64,000 nucleotides of DNA from Medicago truncatula (Eukaryota > Streptophyta > Magnoliopsida > Fabales > Fabaceae), in assembly GCF_003473485.1 (NCBI RefSeq), contig NC_053048.1:44822755-44886754 (forward strand), read 5' to 3'. Below the pieces are notes generated by a model. That model saw nothing but the letters and a program-made list of their open reading frames with translations. It had not been told where the DNA came from and made no database searches. Of this stretch, positions 51,843-64,000 are shown piece after piece. The position numbers and the translations under genes were made by a program. Position 1 is the first letter of the stretch. Each line of letters begins with the position of its first letter.

Positions 51843-54800
51843 GACTGAATTACCAACAGCAAAAAATCTAATTGTGATTTGATGATCTCTTCGATGAATG
51901 ATTTGTAAGTACCTATGTAAATGTTATTTGAGCATTGAGGTCGTTCTGACTCTGATGAACGTCCCGAACCCAAGTCACCTAAACTTTTTTTACTTAAGCT
52001 GATTCAAGGTGAATCCAACAAGAAACCATGGATGAAATTCTTGAATATCAGCTTCAAAAGACTTCATTTTTATTCATATGGTTGTCTATATTTTCTTTGG
52101 AATGAGATGCAAGAAGAAAAAGATATAGAAAGAAAAAAGTGAGATTTGTTATACCTGTCAATTCTATAATAAGATTTCTAAAGTAATAAAGAAACAAAAA
52201 AAAATTCTATTTTGAAAATTTGTTAGAAAGAAAAGTTGCTTTTAGCACATGGGGTAGCAAGAAAAGGCTAAGGAATGGATAAAGTCTAGAGAGTAGAAGA
52301 AATTTGTATAAGCTAAGCATGAAGCATGGCAATTGGATATGTATTTGTTGCATAAAGATATAAAATGGTATTTGTTTTATACAGAGTTTACCTTGCTGTC
52401 TTTGTCTCTTTTTTTCAATTATTAAAAAAAATAAAATAAAAATGATGGAAGCCAAATTATGAAAAAATTATAATTATGTACCTGCTGAGAGCAGACATAG
52501 TGGTAAAACTGTTGAAAATAATTGCAATAAGATCATTAAATTTATGAAAAACGTAGGTTTTAAGAAAAAAGTTTGATGAACAGAACACCACATGATGTTA
52601 GTATGAAACTGGTATAATGGAGTATGAAAAAACAAGGTTAGTAGTTAAAATGATAACAGTTATACAAATTTGAAATGAAATTTGTATGATTTTAACAGTA
52701 TTAGCTAGCAATGTTAATTTAATCACTAGGACGGTGCAATATACATATTTATGTATAGGGTTAAAACAAATTCCAAGTGCTAGTGAAATCGACTTAATCA
52801 AAGCATCTGTGTAAATATATTCCTTGGTTGAACAGATTGCCTCTTGTGAAAGGAAACATGCTGATTTCATCAGCAACAAAAGATCAATTAAAAAACTTCT
52901 TCAAAAAAAAAAAACAATTAAAATTTCTTCTTCAAAAAAAAAAGAAAATAAATTAAAATGATATGAGAAATTTATTATAATTTTATTCGAAGGTTATCTT
53001 GCTGTTGATTTAGCATAAAGTTAATTTAATGAAATTAGCATGTAATATGAGCATTCTATAACATTTTAAATTAAGTGGATGTTTATCTTTTGAAAAGAAG
53101 TCGTAGATAAATGTGTGTTTTATTTTAAATTAAATGTATATTTTGAAAGTTTGTGTTATAAAGTGTATTGAAAATTAAAAACTTTGACACAAAAAAAAAA
53201 TATTTAATTTAAAATGTTTGTGCATCAGGAACACTTGTTAACAAAACTCTATATTTTATATCTAATAAAGGAGGAAAGAAGTCTGGCCAAATCAAAGATG
53301 AAAGTCACAATTAAGGTCTTAACTTAGTGGGGTCCTTCTCATTCGAGACATTAATTGAGAACAAGACATATCCATCTTCAGATTCACGACGGTTCTTGAA
53401 TCACAGCATGTTAGCCAACCCCCCAAGTGTGGCTTTTTCAATAATTCCCGGGTGGGAATAATTGTGTTTAATACAATCAAAGTTAAATTTGGTCACCGTT
53501 ATAAGTAACTATCTATTTAATCAATTCTAATAGCTTTTGCCCCTAGAATTTAAACAAACCACTTTTTTTATGTTAGGAAAAAGTAAACAATGGTTGCTTG
53601 ATCAAGAAACTGATATCACCTTTGAGGAAAAAATTGGTAGAGTGAGTTACATCATATGTATTGACACTTGGCAAATTGAGAAATTGCAGGCTGCTTGACA
53701 ATCATGTTCAACAATTAATTTCATGACATAATTGATCATCTTTGCTTTAACTAAACGAGGGATTAGGTGCCCTACCAAGGGACATTTAGCTTATAGACAG
53801 GCCAACTGCTTGGGACTTTAGGCACTGATTGACTTACCATTATTTTCTTCCTAGTAATAAGTTGAAGGTCATGGACAATAATTTTAGACGTGCTCTCTTG
53901 TATTTGATAGTTTTTATATATTTATTTTGAAGAACAAATTTAGTTTATGTTTTGTATTATTTTTGTGTGTAATAAAACATTTAGATGAGTTGGATAATAC
54001 ATGTTTATAAGATTATGATAGGTTTAAAACTCAAAGATGTATTTACATACTAACCAATCAATATGGTTCCGACATCAATGATCAGATTTGAATAGATATT
54101 GTAGTGAAGTCTAAATTGCATTCTTCCAAATAAACCAACATTGTTATGTTGGAGATAAATGAGAATGTGTTTGAAAAAGGTAATTGAAAATTTCAAAAAA
54201 TTAAAGTTAAGATTTTAGACAATCAAAATATTTCAATTAAATTTCCTCCATTTGTAAATTTTATGGTTTGGATAAAGTAATTAAATTCTTCATATAGGTA
54301 TCAATTTGCATAATAAGAAACTATTATAAGGACTAATTTGATATTCACATTGTGCAAAGAGTAAGGAAGGAATTTCAAAAATTATTTTTTCAGGTGATAT
54401 TTAAATAAATGAAAATGGGTGGAAACTTAAGGGTTAGTAGTACTTTCTAACAAAATCAAGAAGTATCTTATAATGGGATGTGAGACAATCAATGTCCCCT
54501 GTGTTATATACATGTAGAGTGTCAAATAAGGCCCCGTTTCTAGGAAGAAATATAGTGAAAATATCTTTTCCATTCTTTCTTCAGATTCCGCTATTAAGAG
54601 AGATGTCCACTTTTTAAAATATCCCATATACATAGAAAGGAATTGGGGAAGGGGTCAGATTTATCCCGACGGTCTCAAACCTAAAATGTACCTACAAAAC
54701 TCCTTAGTTATGGCCTCTAAAAGTTATTTTTTTCCCACGGTCCACCTTGTAATATTCTTATTTATCAAGTAAGAAACTTTGTGGCCCCAATTGTTTTTAG

Positions 54801-55062
54801 CCATAGTGTTGAGTTGTTTTTCAAATAAGTATTTTTTTTTTATATAATTTTTTTCTGAAAAACAAACTTCTAATTTTTTTTAGTATTTGTTTGAAAAAAT
54901 CTTTTTGAAAAATAAAAAATAGAGCTAGCTTAGCCTACTAGACTTTGAGGGCTGATTTCTTTAGCTTGAGGTCTTTTTGACCCCCACACATGTGAATAGA
55001 GGTCAAGTTTTACGAGCGTAAATAAATTGGCAACTCTATATATATATATATGAAAGGAAGTC
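51843..55062. other. Gene-free AT-rich region
   Basis: The first few hundred bases include the DUF868 promoter and leader. Beyond that I find only A/T-rich sequence, homopolymer runs and short open frames without family resemblance. Confidence 0.4.
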
Positions 55063-55075
55063 ATGCACTCTCTTA

Positions 55076-55129
55076 CAACGAGGATGAATAGCTCACTTGA
55101 TTGAGTTAAGTTAAAGGTTGGGGTTTGAA
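55076..55129 (+). mobile_element. 54-bp tRNA-like retroposon with 13-bp duplication
   Basis: ATGCACTCTCTTA occurs at 55063-55075 and again at 55130-55142. Between the two copies lies only an A-box-like TAGCTCACTTGATTGAG and a B-box-like GGGGTTTGAA. The A box resembles the heads of the SINEs at 58829 and 59061. It looks like a SINE insertion that ends right at the B box, without body or tail. Confidence 0.65.
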
Positions 55130-55142
55130 ATGCACTCTCTTA

Positions 55143-57038
55143 AAAACTGGAGACAAACTTGCGAGCTATTCATCAATGAAAAATCCTCAAATGTTAGTGA
55201 TCATATGGAGAATTGATGAATCATTGATCTTAGATGTTTATATAGAGAGTTTATTGATCTCCAACCAAGTACTACAAAGAGGACAATGTGAGTTATTATT
55301 TGATGTGTGATATGCGAGTGTTATTATTCTCTACATTCTCTAATTTTGTCCAATTTTCAAACAATTGATAGAGTGAGTTTTCTCAATCCTTCATAAAAGG
55401 TGGATAGAGTTTTACCACTTTGATACTGCGTTGGACCCTATCAATACAATTTCTAAGTACCAAAAAAAAAAATCTCTTGATCGAAAGTATGGAAGGATGA
55501 CAAACAAATTGGGCTGAGCTACACATTTTTGTAATCTTATTTGAGACTATGAATAAATTATGTTAAGTTGTATTCGTGGATGTAGACAATAAGTGTTGAA
55601 CCAAATAATTCTTTATGTTCACTATAACTTTTTTCTTAATGGTATACTCACGTGTGTTCTATCTAAGATCTTTGTGCACGTGGGTTAATCTTTGGCAAGT
55701 TCGGTTTTCCCCAACGTGTTGGTGATTTAACTTTCTTTAATATCTGATGACTCAACCAAATTACTATAGTTAAGTTGAATAAATTGTTTTCATTTGTATC
55801 ATCAAGTTGTAAATTGTACATAGACAAAACTCTTGCATGGTAGATATTGAGCATAGCGTATGTATTTATGTCTCGTTTATAAGGATAGCTACAAAAGAAA
55901 TTGGAATCAGTCCAGTCCAGGGGCTAAGTTAGGACTAAGAAGTCAATAGAGGATGCAAATAAGTATACATAATATTAATTAGCCAAAAGAGTAGAGACAG
56001 AGTGTCCCACGGGCAAATAAATATTAATTTGCATAGATCCCACTCTAGACGTGCCACACAACTACATGAATCTGATTCCCAGGCCAATATTGCACTCACA
56101 TTGTAGTGTGAAAGGTAAGTTACAAGTCATATTGAATTATTGATAAGGCATGAGAGTGAGACAGCAATCAATACCCACCTTTGAATGATAATTAATGGTC
56201 ACGAAACAAAAATAGTCATGCTAATCAGTGTTCTTGAAACAAACTGATTAAGAATACCAAAATAAATGAAGTTATTACTAAAAAAATAAAACTTCTTTAA
56301 CTTTTTATAGATTAATTATACAATTTTCAATACAATAACTACTATATAATTTTCTTTATTAGTATCCTTAACTAGAACCTCGGAGACACCGATCAAAATT
56401 TTCTAAAAATAATTAATACTTCTAAATGAATAAGAAGAATCACTCAATAGGACCCTATAGCTTAGGACCCATCTAAATTCAAAATTGGGTGTGTTCCAGT
56501 TTGAGATCCTATAGAGAGGTTACCTTTCCAAATGAATCAGCAATATGTGACATCCATGTGTTAAACAGCAGTTATGTACAGTTACACTTTAGGTAAAAGA
56601 TTTGAATAACGAATCAACAAAAATAGAAGTGGTGTGGAATGATTAAAGGAGATGCAATAATGGTAAACACTATAAGACAAAACATTGCTTTGAAATTGAG
56701 GTTAATTATATTCCTCATGCTGTGCTAATAGTGAAAAAGGTTTGGAATTTTGCTTTGCTATCTGGCCCCTACCTTCATGGTAATATAAGAGCATCTACAT
56801 ACTTACAATCAATTACTCTTAACAACAACAATGATGGATTTTATGCGATCTGTTTGATTCCATGAATTTGAGAATTGATATTGATGTTGAGATATTTGAT
56901 CAAGTGTTAGCTTCAGTCCCCCCATGCGGTGAAAAGTTACAAGTCATTCAGTCACTTGTCAAAACAAATTGAAGGGATATAATAAATAATCATGTCATGT
57001 TAGAGGAGAAGTTTGAGATTGTCTTAGTGTTTGGTGAA
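55143..57038. other. Gene-free AT-rich region
   Basis: No supported gene, RNA or complete mobile element was found here. Confidence 0.35.
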
Positions 57039-57220
57039 AGAGCTATGATATTTGAACAGCTATTTGATACAATTTATTTGACAATCTTTCTTTTATCTAT
57101 TTTTATTGGTCAAAAACAATGAAAAGAGAAAAAGAAAGAGAGAGTAAAAATAGAATGTGAGTATGAGAGAGAAAGTTGTCTAAAAATTATCACAAAGTGG
57201 TTGTACAAATATCATTTCTC
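57039..57220 (-). mobile_element. Second copy of the 3663-3852 MITE family
   Basis: In reverse orientation it shares ATTGGTCAAAAACAATG, the GA-rich block, AATGTGAGTATGAGAGAG followed by AAAGTTGT, and the end GTTGTACAAATATCATTTCTC with the copy at 3663-3852. The left inverted repeat (GCTATGATATTTGAACA) is more worn. Confidence 0.75.
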
Positions 57221-58365
57221 TTGTTGAAATAGTGTGTTAAAAGAGTGAAGTGATAAGAATGTCGACAGATTTTTTCTAAAAAAATGTCTAGAGATTTACT
57301 ATAACATCTTTTTGTGGTGAGATTTACTATAACATCAACAATTCTAACACTCCCTAAAAAAAAACAATACTAACACAATTCAAAAAAATAAAGAAATATT
57401 AGAGGATGTTGAAATATTTTATTATTTATTTATATTTCAATATTATTATGTGAACAAATATCTTTATAATTATTATATTAGTTATTTATAAATTAATAAG
57501 GCTATTTAAAATTTTAATTAGATAATTAATTAAATATTTTGATTAATTAATATGAGTAGATGCATATATTTCCTCTGTTAGTTGCAATTTGTATGATGCT
57601 CCAAAAAATGGTCCAGGGTTCCATCTAATTTTACAAAAATTGTGATTTTGACCCCTATTAAAAATACAAATTTCCCCCTTTTGCAATACTTCCGTCCATA
57701 TGCAGTGTCACTGTGTATCCCATCAAGGTCGCACATGTGCAACAGTGGACAATATGATGCTTTGATATGAACATATATATGTTTAGAGTATACATTACAT
57801 GATAGGGAAACTTGAATGCATAATAATACAAGCAACCTAGTACACCTAAAATGGCTTCCATTGGACACACTCTATAAAGCCTTATGCGACGCGGCAGTAA
57901 AAGGCTACATAATACCTTTACTACAAGCATGAGTCTGTTGTTAAAGAATGAATGGTGTGTGCATCGCTACATCCTCCGCGGGCAAACTTTTATGCATTCG
58001 TTATAAATATCTTACTGTACGTAGCATAGCAGTTGCGTCCAATTTTGGTAACTTTCCTTTCTATGTTGTTGTTCACACTAGTTGCTTGCTAACTCATAAA
58101 ATTAGGTTGTGTATATGGTCGTCACTTCAAATTTATTTCTTGAAACCTCAAAACCCTAAATGTGATTTCTACTTTAAATCCATTTTTCAAATTTTAATGA
58201 TCAAATTCATATTTAAAATATTAATCGATGATACTCTAAATTCTCTTACGATTTGGTCATTAAATATTTTAATGTAAAAAATTAAATTTAGTACATATGT
58301 ACAATGATGACATCAAATCTTTTTTGGTTCGATATAAATATACAAGTGCAATCTCATCATCCTCA
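57221..58365. other. Spacer
   Basis: AT-rich. At about 57600-57690 there is a short stretch (TTTTGACCCCTATTAAAAATAC) like one arm of the Mutator-type MITEs. No gene seen. Confidence 0.3.
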
Positions 58366-58605
58366 TGCTCCTCTGATTAGTCAGATTGTCCAACTGCAAC
58401 ATCGAGATTGGATTGTTAATTTTCATCATACCCTCCGTCAAGGCAACGAGTGTGCGGATTGACTTGCTAAGCATGATGCTTCTTCTTCAGATGCTCCAAA
58501 GTTTTGGATTGTTTGCTCTCCTCAACTGCATCATTCCCATCTGGATGATGCTCTTGAAGTTGCTGCTCGCTTGAAGTTTGATTTTTTTTTTTTCATTTCT
58601 TCTTG
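58366..58605 (+). pseudogene. LINE RNase H C-terminal fragment
   Basis: The frame reads QLQHRDWIVNFHHTLRQGNE, then CAD, a TGA where the family has Trp, then LAKHDASSSDAPKFW, and stops near a T-run. HTLR.GNECADWLAK is the usual end of the RNase H domain of plant non-LTR elements. Confidence 0.7.
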
Positions 58606-58828
58606 ATAAAAAAAAAACATCATAGTCTGGCTATGATTTACCAAAAATAATTGATGACTATGATAAATCTCTTTTGGTTTGGTCATCACACTACTTCACT
58701 TCTATTTAATGATAGCATCTCTAAAATATTTCTCATTAAATTTAATTTTATTAATGAATCAATTTAATTATTAGTCGTGAAAGGTAATTTGTGCAATATT
58801 TTTATTTTTATTCTCTTAACAAATGTTT

Positions 58829-58910
58829 TTTTTTTTTGGCCGGAATTTGAACCCCGGACCTTACATATTTTTATTCATTATCCATACCAACTGAGTTAAG
58901 CTCACGAGGA
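58829..58910 (-). mobile_element. Short tRNA-derived SINE with 15-17 bp duplication
   Basis: CTCTTAACAAATGTTTT flanks the insertion (58813-58829 and 58911-58927). On the minus strand the insert reads TCCTCGTGAGCTTAACTCAG (A box), then CCGGGGTTCAAATTCCGG (B box) and a poly(A) tail. It consists of the tRNA-like head only. Confidence 0.8.
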
Positions 58911-59060
58911 CTCTTAACAAATGTTTTAAGAACACTTTTAGTATTTCCCTTTAAAATTATTAACTTGTTACTTGTCTCTATTTCGTGTATGTTGATTAAA
59001 AAGGATTCATGTGTGCTAATTATGATGTTTATTAATTGATGAAATAGAAAAGAAGAAATG

Positions 59061-59190
59061 GTCCTGTGAGCATAGCTCATTTGATAGGACAATGCATTAT
59101 TATATGCAGGAGTTGGGGTTCGAACCTCGGACATTCCACTTATTCATCTTATAAGGTGAATCCTAGCCACTAGGCTACCTGACCCAAAAA
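59061..59190 (+). mobile_element. tRNA-derived SINE, about 130 bp
   Basis: The head is GTCCTGTGAGCATAGCTCA and the B box GGGGTTCGAACCTC. The tail contains CTAGCCACTAGGCTACCTGACC and an A-run. AGAAGAAATG flanks both sides (59051-59060 and 59196-59205). It belongs to the same family as the copy at 29240-29373, which has the matching tail. Confidence 0.85.
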
Positions 59191-59205
59191 AAAGAAGAAG
59201 AAATG

Positions 59206-60765
59206 TGTATCCCTCAAAAGAAAAAGAAAAAAGTGTCGTCGACTCCTTAATGCCATTGAATCGGTAAGTTCATAATTAAGATGATTAGTAATTTGTCATA
59301 TATTTAGGTACATTGATAATATTTATTCAACTACTCTTGTATCATTTCTTCTTCAAAAAAAAAAAAAACTACTCTTGTATCATATATTAAGAGAACAAAC
59401 AAATTTAGTGGCTAAAAAATTTGACCATCGATCACATGTTAAGAGAACCTAAAAATTTCATGGATGGACGACCCTCTTTCATATAGACCCCTAAAGTAGA
59501 AAGCCTTCTAAATTTAAAACTGTCCCCGATCCACAAGCTTTATTTGTTCAAATATTCTGTCTAAAAAAAAAACATGTGAGGAAAAAAAATCAAAGAAATT
59601 CCAGGTTATTTTTTTTCTCAAAAAAGGATAAACTGAAAATTTGTTTATGCTGATAAAATATTTCCTAAAAAAACAAGAAATTTTATTTAGTTCCCAAAAA
59701 AAAATCAATTTTTTAAAAATCCTTTATTCTAAAATTTGGAAAATAGGAACAAATAAGTGGGCCTATCCAACAATAAAACAACGTAAAACGGGGCTGAGGA
59801 CTTAATAGAGACCCAATAAACGTCGCTTTTTACACCTCCAATCGTAGCTTAAGGCTTCTCCCCTATATCCAATTAATTGTGGATGTTGATGATGCTCATG
59901 CGAATATTTATGGTGAATTTGCATGAGATTATATAAGATGAATTTGTTTGGATTATGAAATTAGAATGGAACATGTTATGTATGAATGTTTAAAAGTTGA
60001 AGTTTATAGGTAATTAAAAAAATATTTTTCTTTGTACAAAAAAATTAATTAAAAAATCTAAATACCCGTGGATTATCCGTATAGAGATACCCGCACGAGT
60101 TTGGAGACGGGTACGGGTACCATATTTATCCAACGGGGCGGGGACGGATATCATACTACCCGTACCCATGGTTACCCATTGACATCCCTAGTATAGTGTT
60201 ATAGGTATTTATCTCAATGATAATGATCGATGTTATTATTCTATTACTTATGTATGGTTAATTTTTTGTATAAATATTTATTATATATAATCTCGCCCTC
60301 ATAAGTTAAAATTTATGGATCCATCACTAATTATCTCTTATAAATAGAATTAGAGGGAGTGTCATTTGAAGAGATCCACTCACCAAATGCGTAGAAATCA
60401 ACCTCTCAATAAATAAATAAAAACATGAAAATCAAGTAGGTATAAAACTGTAAACAAGAATTTCTCTTTACAAATAAAATAGTAAACAACCCTTGTGCTT
60501 CACACATAAGTTTCTTTTATTAATAATGTAAGTAAAGATGGTTTCAAAGCGTGTGAATTTCCAAAATATCTTTTGCAAGGAGTATTTTGTTTATACACAC
60601 ATGTGTTTAGCTGCTTAAATAAGATAGAAAACGTGTGACAAAGACATAGCACCGAGAGTGGCCATGTTTTTCTTGCATGATTGAATTTAAAAATAAATTT
60701 GGTAAGATACATGAGAAGCATCACTATTCAAGTGTGTAAGTTCCAACTTCCAAGCAATCTCTCTT
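59206..60765. other. Spacer
   Basis: AT-rich. At about 60060-60190 a GC-richer block with repeated TACCCG/CGGGTA phrases resembles common plant repeat debris. No gene seen. Confidence 0.35.
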
Positions 60766-60771
60766 TATAAA
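60766..60771 (+). promoter_or_regulatory. TATA box of the 65-aa gene
   Basis: TATAAA lies 67 bp before the ATG at 60838. A four-codon upstream frame (ATG at 60808, stop TAG at 60820-60822) lies in the presumed leader. Confidence 0.5.
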
Positions 60772-60837
60772 CATTTCTCATTCTTGTCCAATTTTTCACC
60801 AACTACTATGAGCCAAAAGTAGTAGTACTTCACCAAA

Positions 60838-61234
60838 ATGGGGTGGCTTCAATCCCTACTCTGCCCATTGAAGAAGCTTTGGCTTCGGATCCATTCAACC
60901 AATAAAAGACGTAAGTTAGCATTATAATTTAAATTCTAGTCACATTAATTCCATTGCATTTCTTTTATTCATTTTGCTAGTATTTGCATTATGATCCTTT
61001 TCTTTGACCATTCTTGTTCAATTCATATAATTTCATGTTCATATATTTATATACTCAATGATGATATAGTAATTATTACCGATTAATTTTTGTTTCTTAT
61101 GTAAAATAGGTAGAGGATTATACATCTTATACAAGGATGTTAAGTCATGCCCATGTGAAGATGTGCAAGTTCTTTGGTCAATATTGGTCGAGTCGGGTGC
61201 AGCCTCTACTTTGCCATCAAAATATACACGCTAA
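60838..61234 (+). CDS. Small two-exon protein of unknown function, 65 aa
   Basis: Exon 1 is 60838-60910 and exon 2 is 61110-61234, joined C|GT in phase across a GTAAGT...AAATAG intron. The protein begins MGWLQSLLCPLKKLWLRIHS, continues with a basic patch (TNKRRRG), then LYILYKDVKSCPCEDVQVLW and SILVESG, and ends PSKYTR. The block YILYKDVKSCPCEDV.VLWSILVES matches my memory of short uncharacterised proteins in many dicots, which supports a real gene. The N-terminus could be an amphipathic or membrane-binding helix. The CPC pair might bind metal or form a disulphide. Both are guesses. A TATA box and leader are in place upstream. Confidence 0.6.
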
Positions 61235-63420
61235 GGGATTTCAATTATCTACCTTTGGGTGAGTTTCGACAAATTTGGAAGAGAAAATTTGAAAAAAAAA
61301 ATGAAGAAATATGGAGAAAGAGATGAGATAGATAGAAAGAAAGGCAGGTATATTTTGTTTCTGATAGACAATCTTTACCCCACATCAAGACTAATATATA
61401 TAGCGAGAGAAAATATATTGACATAGTTTCCCTTTCAAATACTTGTAAAGTTTACCCAAAAAAAATAATTGTAAAGTTTTTTTTTTTTTTTTTTTTTTTA
61501 CGAATAATATAATACTTGATTCAACCCAAAAAGAATATAATACTTGTAAAGATATTCAGCATTTTTATGTGCTGATTTCTGGTGGCCTCTGCATGATTTA
61601 TATATAATATTTTTAAGGAAGTGGTTGGCTTGCTACAAGAACTTTGAATTGCTCGATCGTCTACTATTCTCCCTTGAAAATCAAAGTAGGCATATATTAC
61701 ATGTAAAAGAAAGTTAACACTCTAGCACTCTCTACACGAGTCTTTAACTCAATTAATAAAAAATATTGAAATTGATAAGTCAGGCTTTTAATAGCTTTCT
61801 AATTTCGTCTGTCTATAAAAAAAAAAAAAACACTCTATACGCTAAAGTTTTTATTTGGTATATACTTATATTCAATTATTCAATAGCGTGTCATAATTTT
61901 ATATCAATTTGGAAATGTAAAAAATTTATGTTGACGGTAATTGTTGCTAGGCATAAGCTTTGTTCACCAATCTCGCATGGTGAGTTGGATTTATGAAATA
62001 TTATAGGGAATAATGATGTTGGTAACTTTAGTCTAGCTTGGAATTTTGTGACATCCAATGAACAACAGGCCTTATTTCTAACGGTTGTACTATATGCAAG
62101 AAGCACAAACTAAATGATTGCCATGCATGCATGTCAGTTCCTCAATTTGGCATGCCATAAAGAAGTTCATTAACACCATTCATGAGAATTCAACTTGGAA
62201 AACTGGATATGATAGCACAATTAAATTCTGGTGTGAAAAATGATTGTCTAAATCTATTGTGTGGTTATTTTGCTTTGAAGTATTTGTAGTCGTAGTTATG
62301 AGACCTCAGACCACCTATTTTTCTTACATGATTTTTCTACTTCTCTATGTTCTTGATTCAAAGTTTGTTTTTATATAACAAACCGGCCTCACACAGAAAT
62401 CAACCCTAATGTTCACATGCTTTTTTACCCCAAGGAAAATTTAGTAAGGGTTTGCCTTCCATTTGAGTTGAATCCAATACCTATGAAATAAATATTATGT
62501 TTACTTAACTACCAAATTGAGTTGTCTCAATAGGTAGTGGGAGTTCAAAATGCAGTTTATCTCCTAGATACCGGATTCAACGCCCATAAAAGGCAAAACA
62601 TCGTTATTTTGTTGCGGGGGGATGGATGCGAGAATATCATGATTAACATTATCGGTTGTTGATTAGGCTGTGATGTTACATAAGAAAAACGCATTTTATG
62701 TAACGACCCGCCCACCTGACAACCTGTGTTATTACTCAGAGACTTCTCTCCTCCTATGCCCTTGGACAATTTAGCAAGTATTTTCCTTCTGCGGGGCGGG
62801 AGTTGAACTCGACTCTTAGAGGATAATCTTATGCAATTTTAAAGAAATATTGTTATCACCGACATTCAAGACAAATTTCAATTAAAAATATTATTGTTAC
62901 CAGGGACCTTAGGTGTCGGTGGTTAGAAAGAGGCATGACCATTATCAAGGGTCTTAAGCCATCGATAATTACTAAGGGTCAAAGTCATCGATAAGGATGA
63001 TCAACTTGTCTTCTTATAATTTACTTTTAGCCATTAGATTTTAAATCGCAGTGATTACAATTTTGGACTATACTTAATCTAATTTTAACCTAATTTTTCT
63101 CTCCACACTTTTTAATTTAATGTTTATCTAAAGTAAACTAAAATTATGTTCCTAATTATATGCTATTGTTTTTGGAAAGGAATAACCGTGTTAACCCGTC
63201 TCACTTTACTTAACATAATCTCTTACTTATAAATGTTAACCTGTCTCGCTATACTTAACCTATTATGTTCGTTACCGTACCAAGGACGATGTCATGGAAA
63301 TATTATGTTATGGTACAGTACCAACGTCTATGCTTCTTAATATTATGAAATTACTATATGACAATCATAACATTCATCTAAACTATTTTGTTACCTATTA
63401 CCGTCAAATATTACCTTCAA
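61235..63420. other. Spacer
   Basis: AT-rich, with a GA-rich tract near 61300-61345, a long T-run at 61479-61500 and B-box-like phrases near 62575 and 62790 that may be worn SINE pieces. No gene is supported. Confidence 0.35.
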
Positions 63421-63456
63421 TATGATCCGTGTGTTAGCACGGGTCGATGGTCTAGT
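63421..63456 (+). mobile_element. Helitron-like 3' terminus
   Basis: CCGTG (63427-63431) pairs with CACGG (63438-63442), extendable by two bases past a mismatch. After nine bases comes CTAG followed by T (63452-63456). It aligns well with the end at 16221-16256 (GA(C/T)CCGTG ... AGCACGGG ... TCTA(A/G)T). The start of the element is not determined. Confidence 0.5.
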
Positions 63457-64000
63457 TGTAACCAATTTTATGTAATACCTATAGTAGCCTTTTTCTCTCA
63501 ACCTAGTAAGAAGCCACTCAATTTTTTGTTTCCTTTCCTTTTCCACTTCATTCATTTGAAAGGATGATTTAAGTCCAGTTTTTACCCTAATATATATGCT
63601 CTAAATCAATTTTTTTCCTTTTACTTAAATATGCGATTTTTATATATAATTTAGTTTTTTTAGTGGTTTTGCCGTCTTAGTGAGATGTTATTATGTCCAT
63701 TGTCTTGTTGTATCATTGTTTTGTTTTCCCTTTGTTGCGGTGTCCGTTCCGGTAGATTGTCAAATTAGCTTTCAACAATACATATTTTGAAGTATTTGGT
63801 ACTCTAGACATTTTCATATTTATAGGCTTTATCATATTTATAGACATTTTATCATTGTGTGATATTATCTTGAATATTGTGAGTTTGTTTGTAGATCCAT
63901 TCTTTTCAATTTCAACGATTTTGAATTTGTTTTTTTTTAATGTTGTCTGATGTATTCTACCAATTTGAATGAATATAGTTTTTTAGTAAAAAAATGCTTA

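Overview
The window looks like nuclear DNA of a flowering plant. It is AT-rich, and its genes are split by GT-AG introns. It is packed with DNA-transposon relics, solo LTRs, LINE tails and tRNA-derived SINEs. Codon style, the closeness of the proteins to plant orthologues and the repeat families (terminal sequences of the GGCTTAATTGCACTTTTGG type) suggest a papilionoid legume, probably Medicago or a close relative. That last step is inference.

Six or seven genes are supported. In order: a PRP18 splicing-factor gene (+, 2 exons, 7783-11620); a SKIP17-like F-box gene (+, 12 exons, 17914-23387); a COQ4 ubiquinone-biosynthesis gene (-, 2 exons, 26612-27472); a RID1-type DEAH-box RNA helicase gene (-, 12 exons, 38668-45119); a small plastid-targeted membrane protein gene (+, 3 exons, 47059-49411); a one-exon DUF868 gene (-, 50919-51842); and a short two-exon gene of unknown function encoding 65 residues (+, 60838-61234). 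These are independent housekeeping-type genes, not an operon or cluster. PRP18 and the helicase both belong to RNA processing, but nothing in the layout links them.

The rest is mainly mobile DNA. 0.6-4.3 kb is a decayed PIF/Harbinger transposon in which the transposase is fused to the second half of the Myb/SANT-like gene, with a MITE inside. 5.2-6.8 kb is a Tourist-like element (TTA duplication) carrying a 491-bp Mutator-type foldback MITE with a perfect 9-bp target duplication. 12.3-16.7 kb holds an ARM-repeat gene fragment, a copia element with an in-frame internal deletion, a Helitron-like 3' end and a LINE tail. 24-32 kb is gene-poor around COQ4 and has two more Mutator-type foldback MITEs and a SINE. 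32.1-35.1 kb is a roughly 3-kb Mutator-like element, the most unusual object here. It codes for a 145-aa protein I cannot assign, carries several TATA-driven units, and is studded with a repeated palindrome of the TCCGGATT/AATCCGGA type. It is followed by a 1.1-kb foldback element. 45.3-49 kb has two solo LTRs and two LINE fragments, one solo LTR lying in the helicase promoter region. 52-64 kb is almost gene-free, with SINEs (one only 54 bp long), a MITE, a LINE tail and a second Helitron-like end.

Exon boundaries were read by eye from splice sites, frame continuity and recollection of orthologues. No alignment was run.
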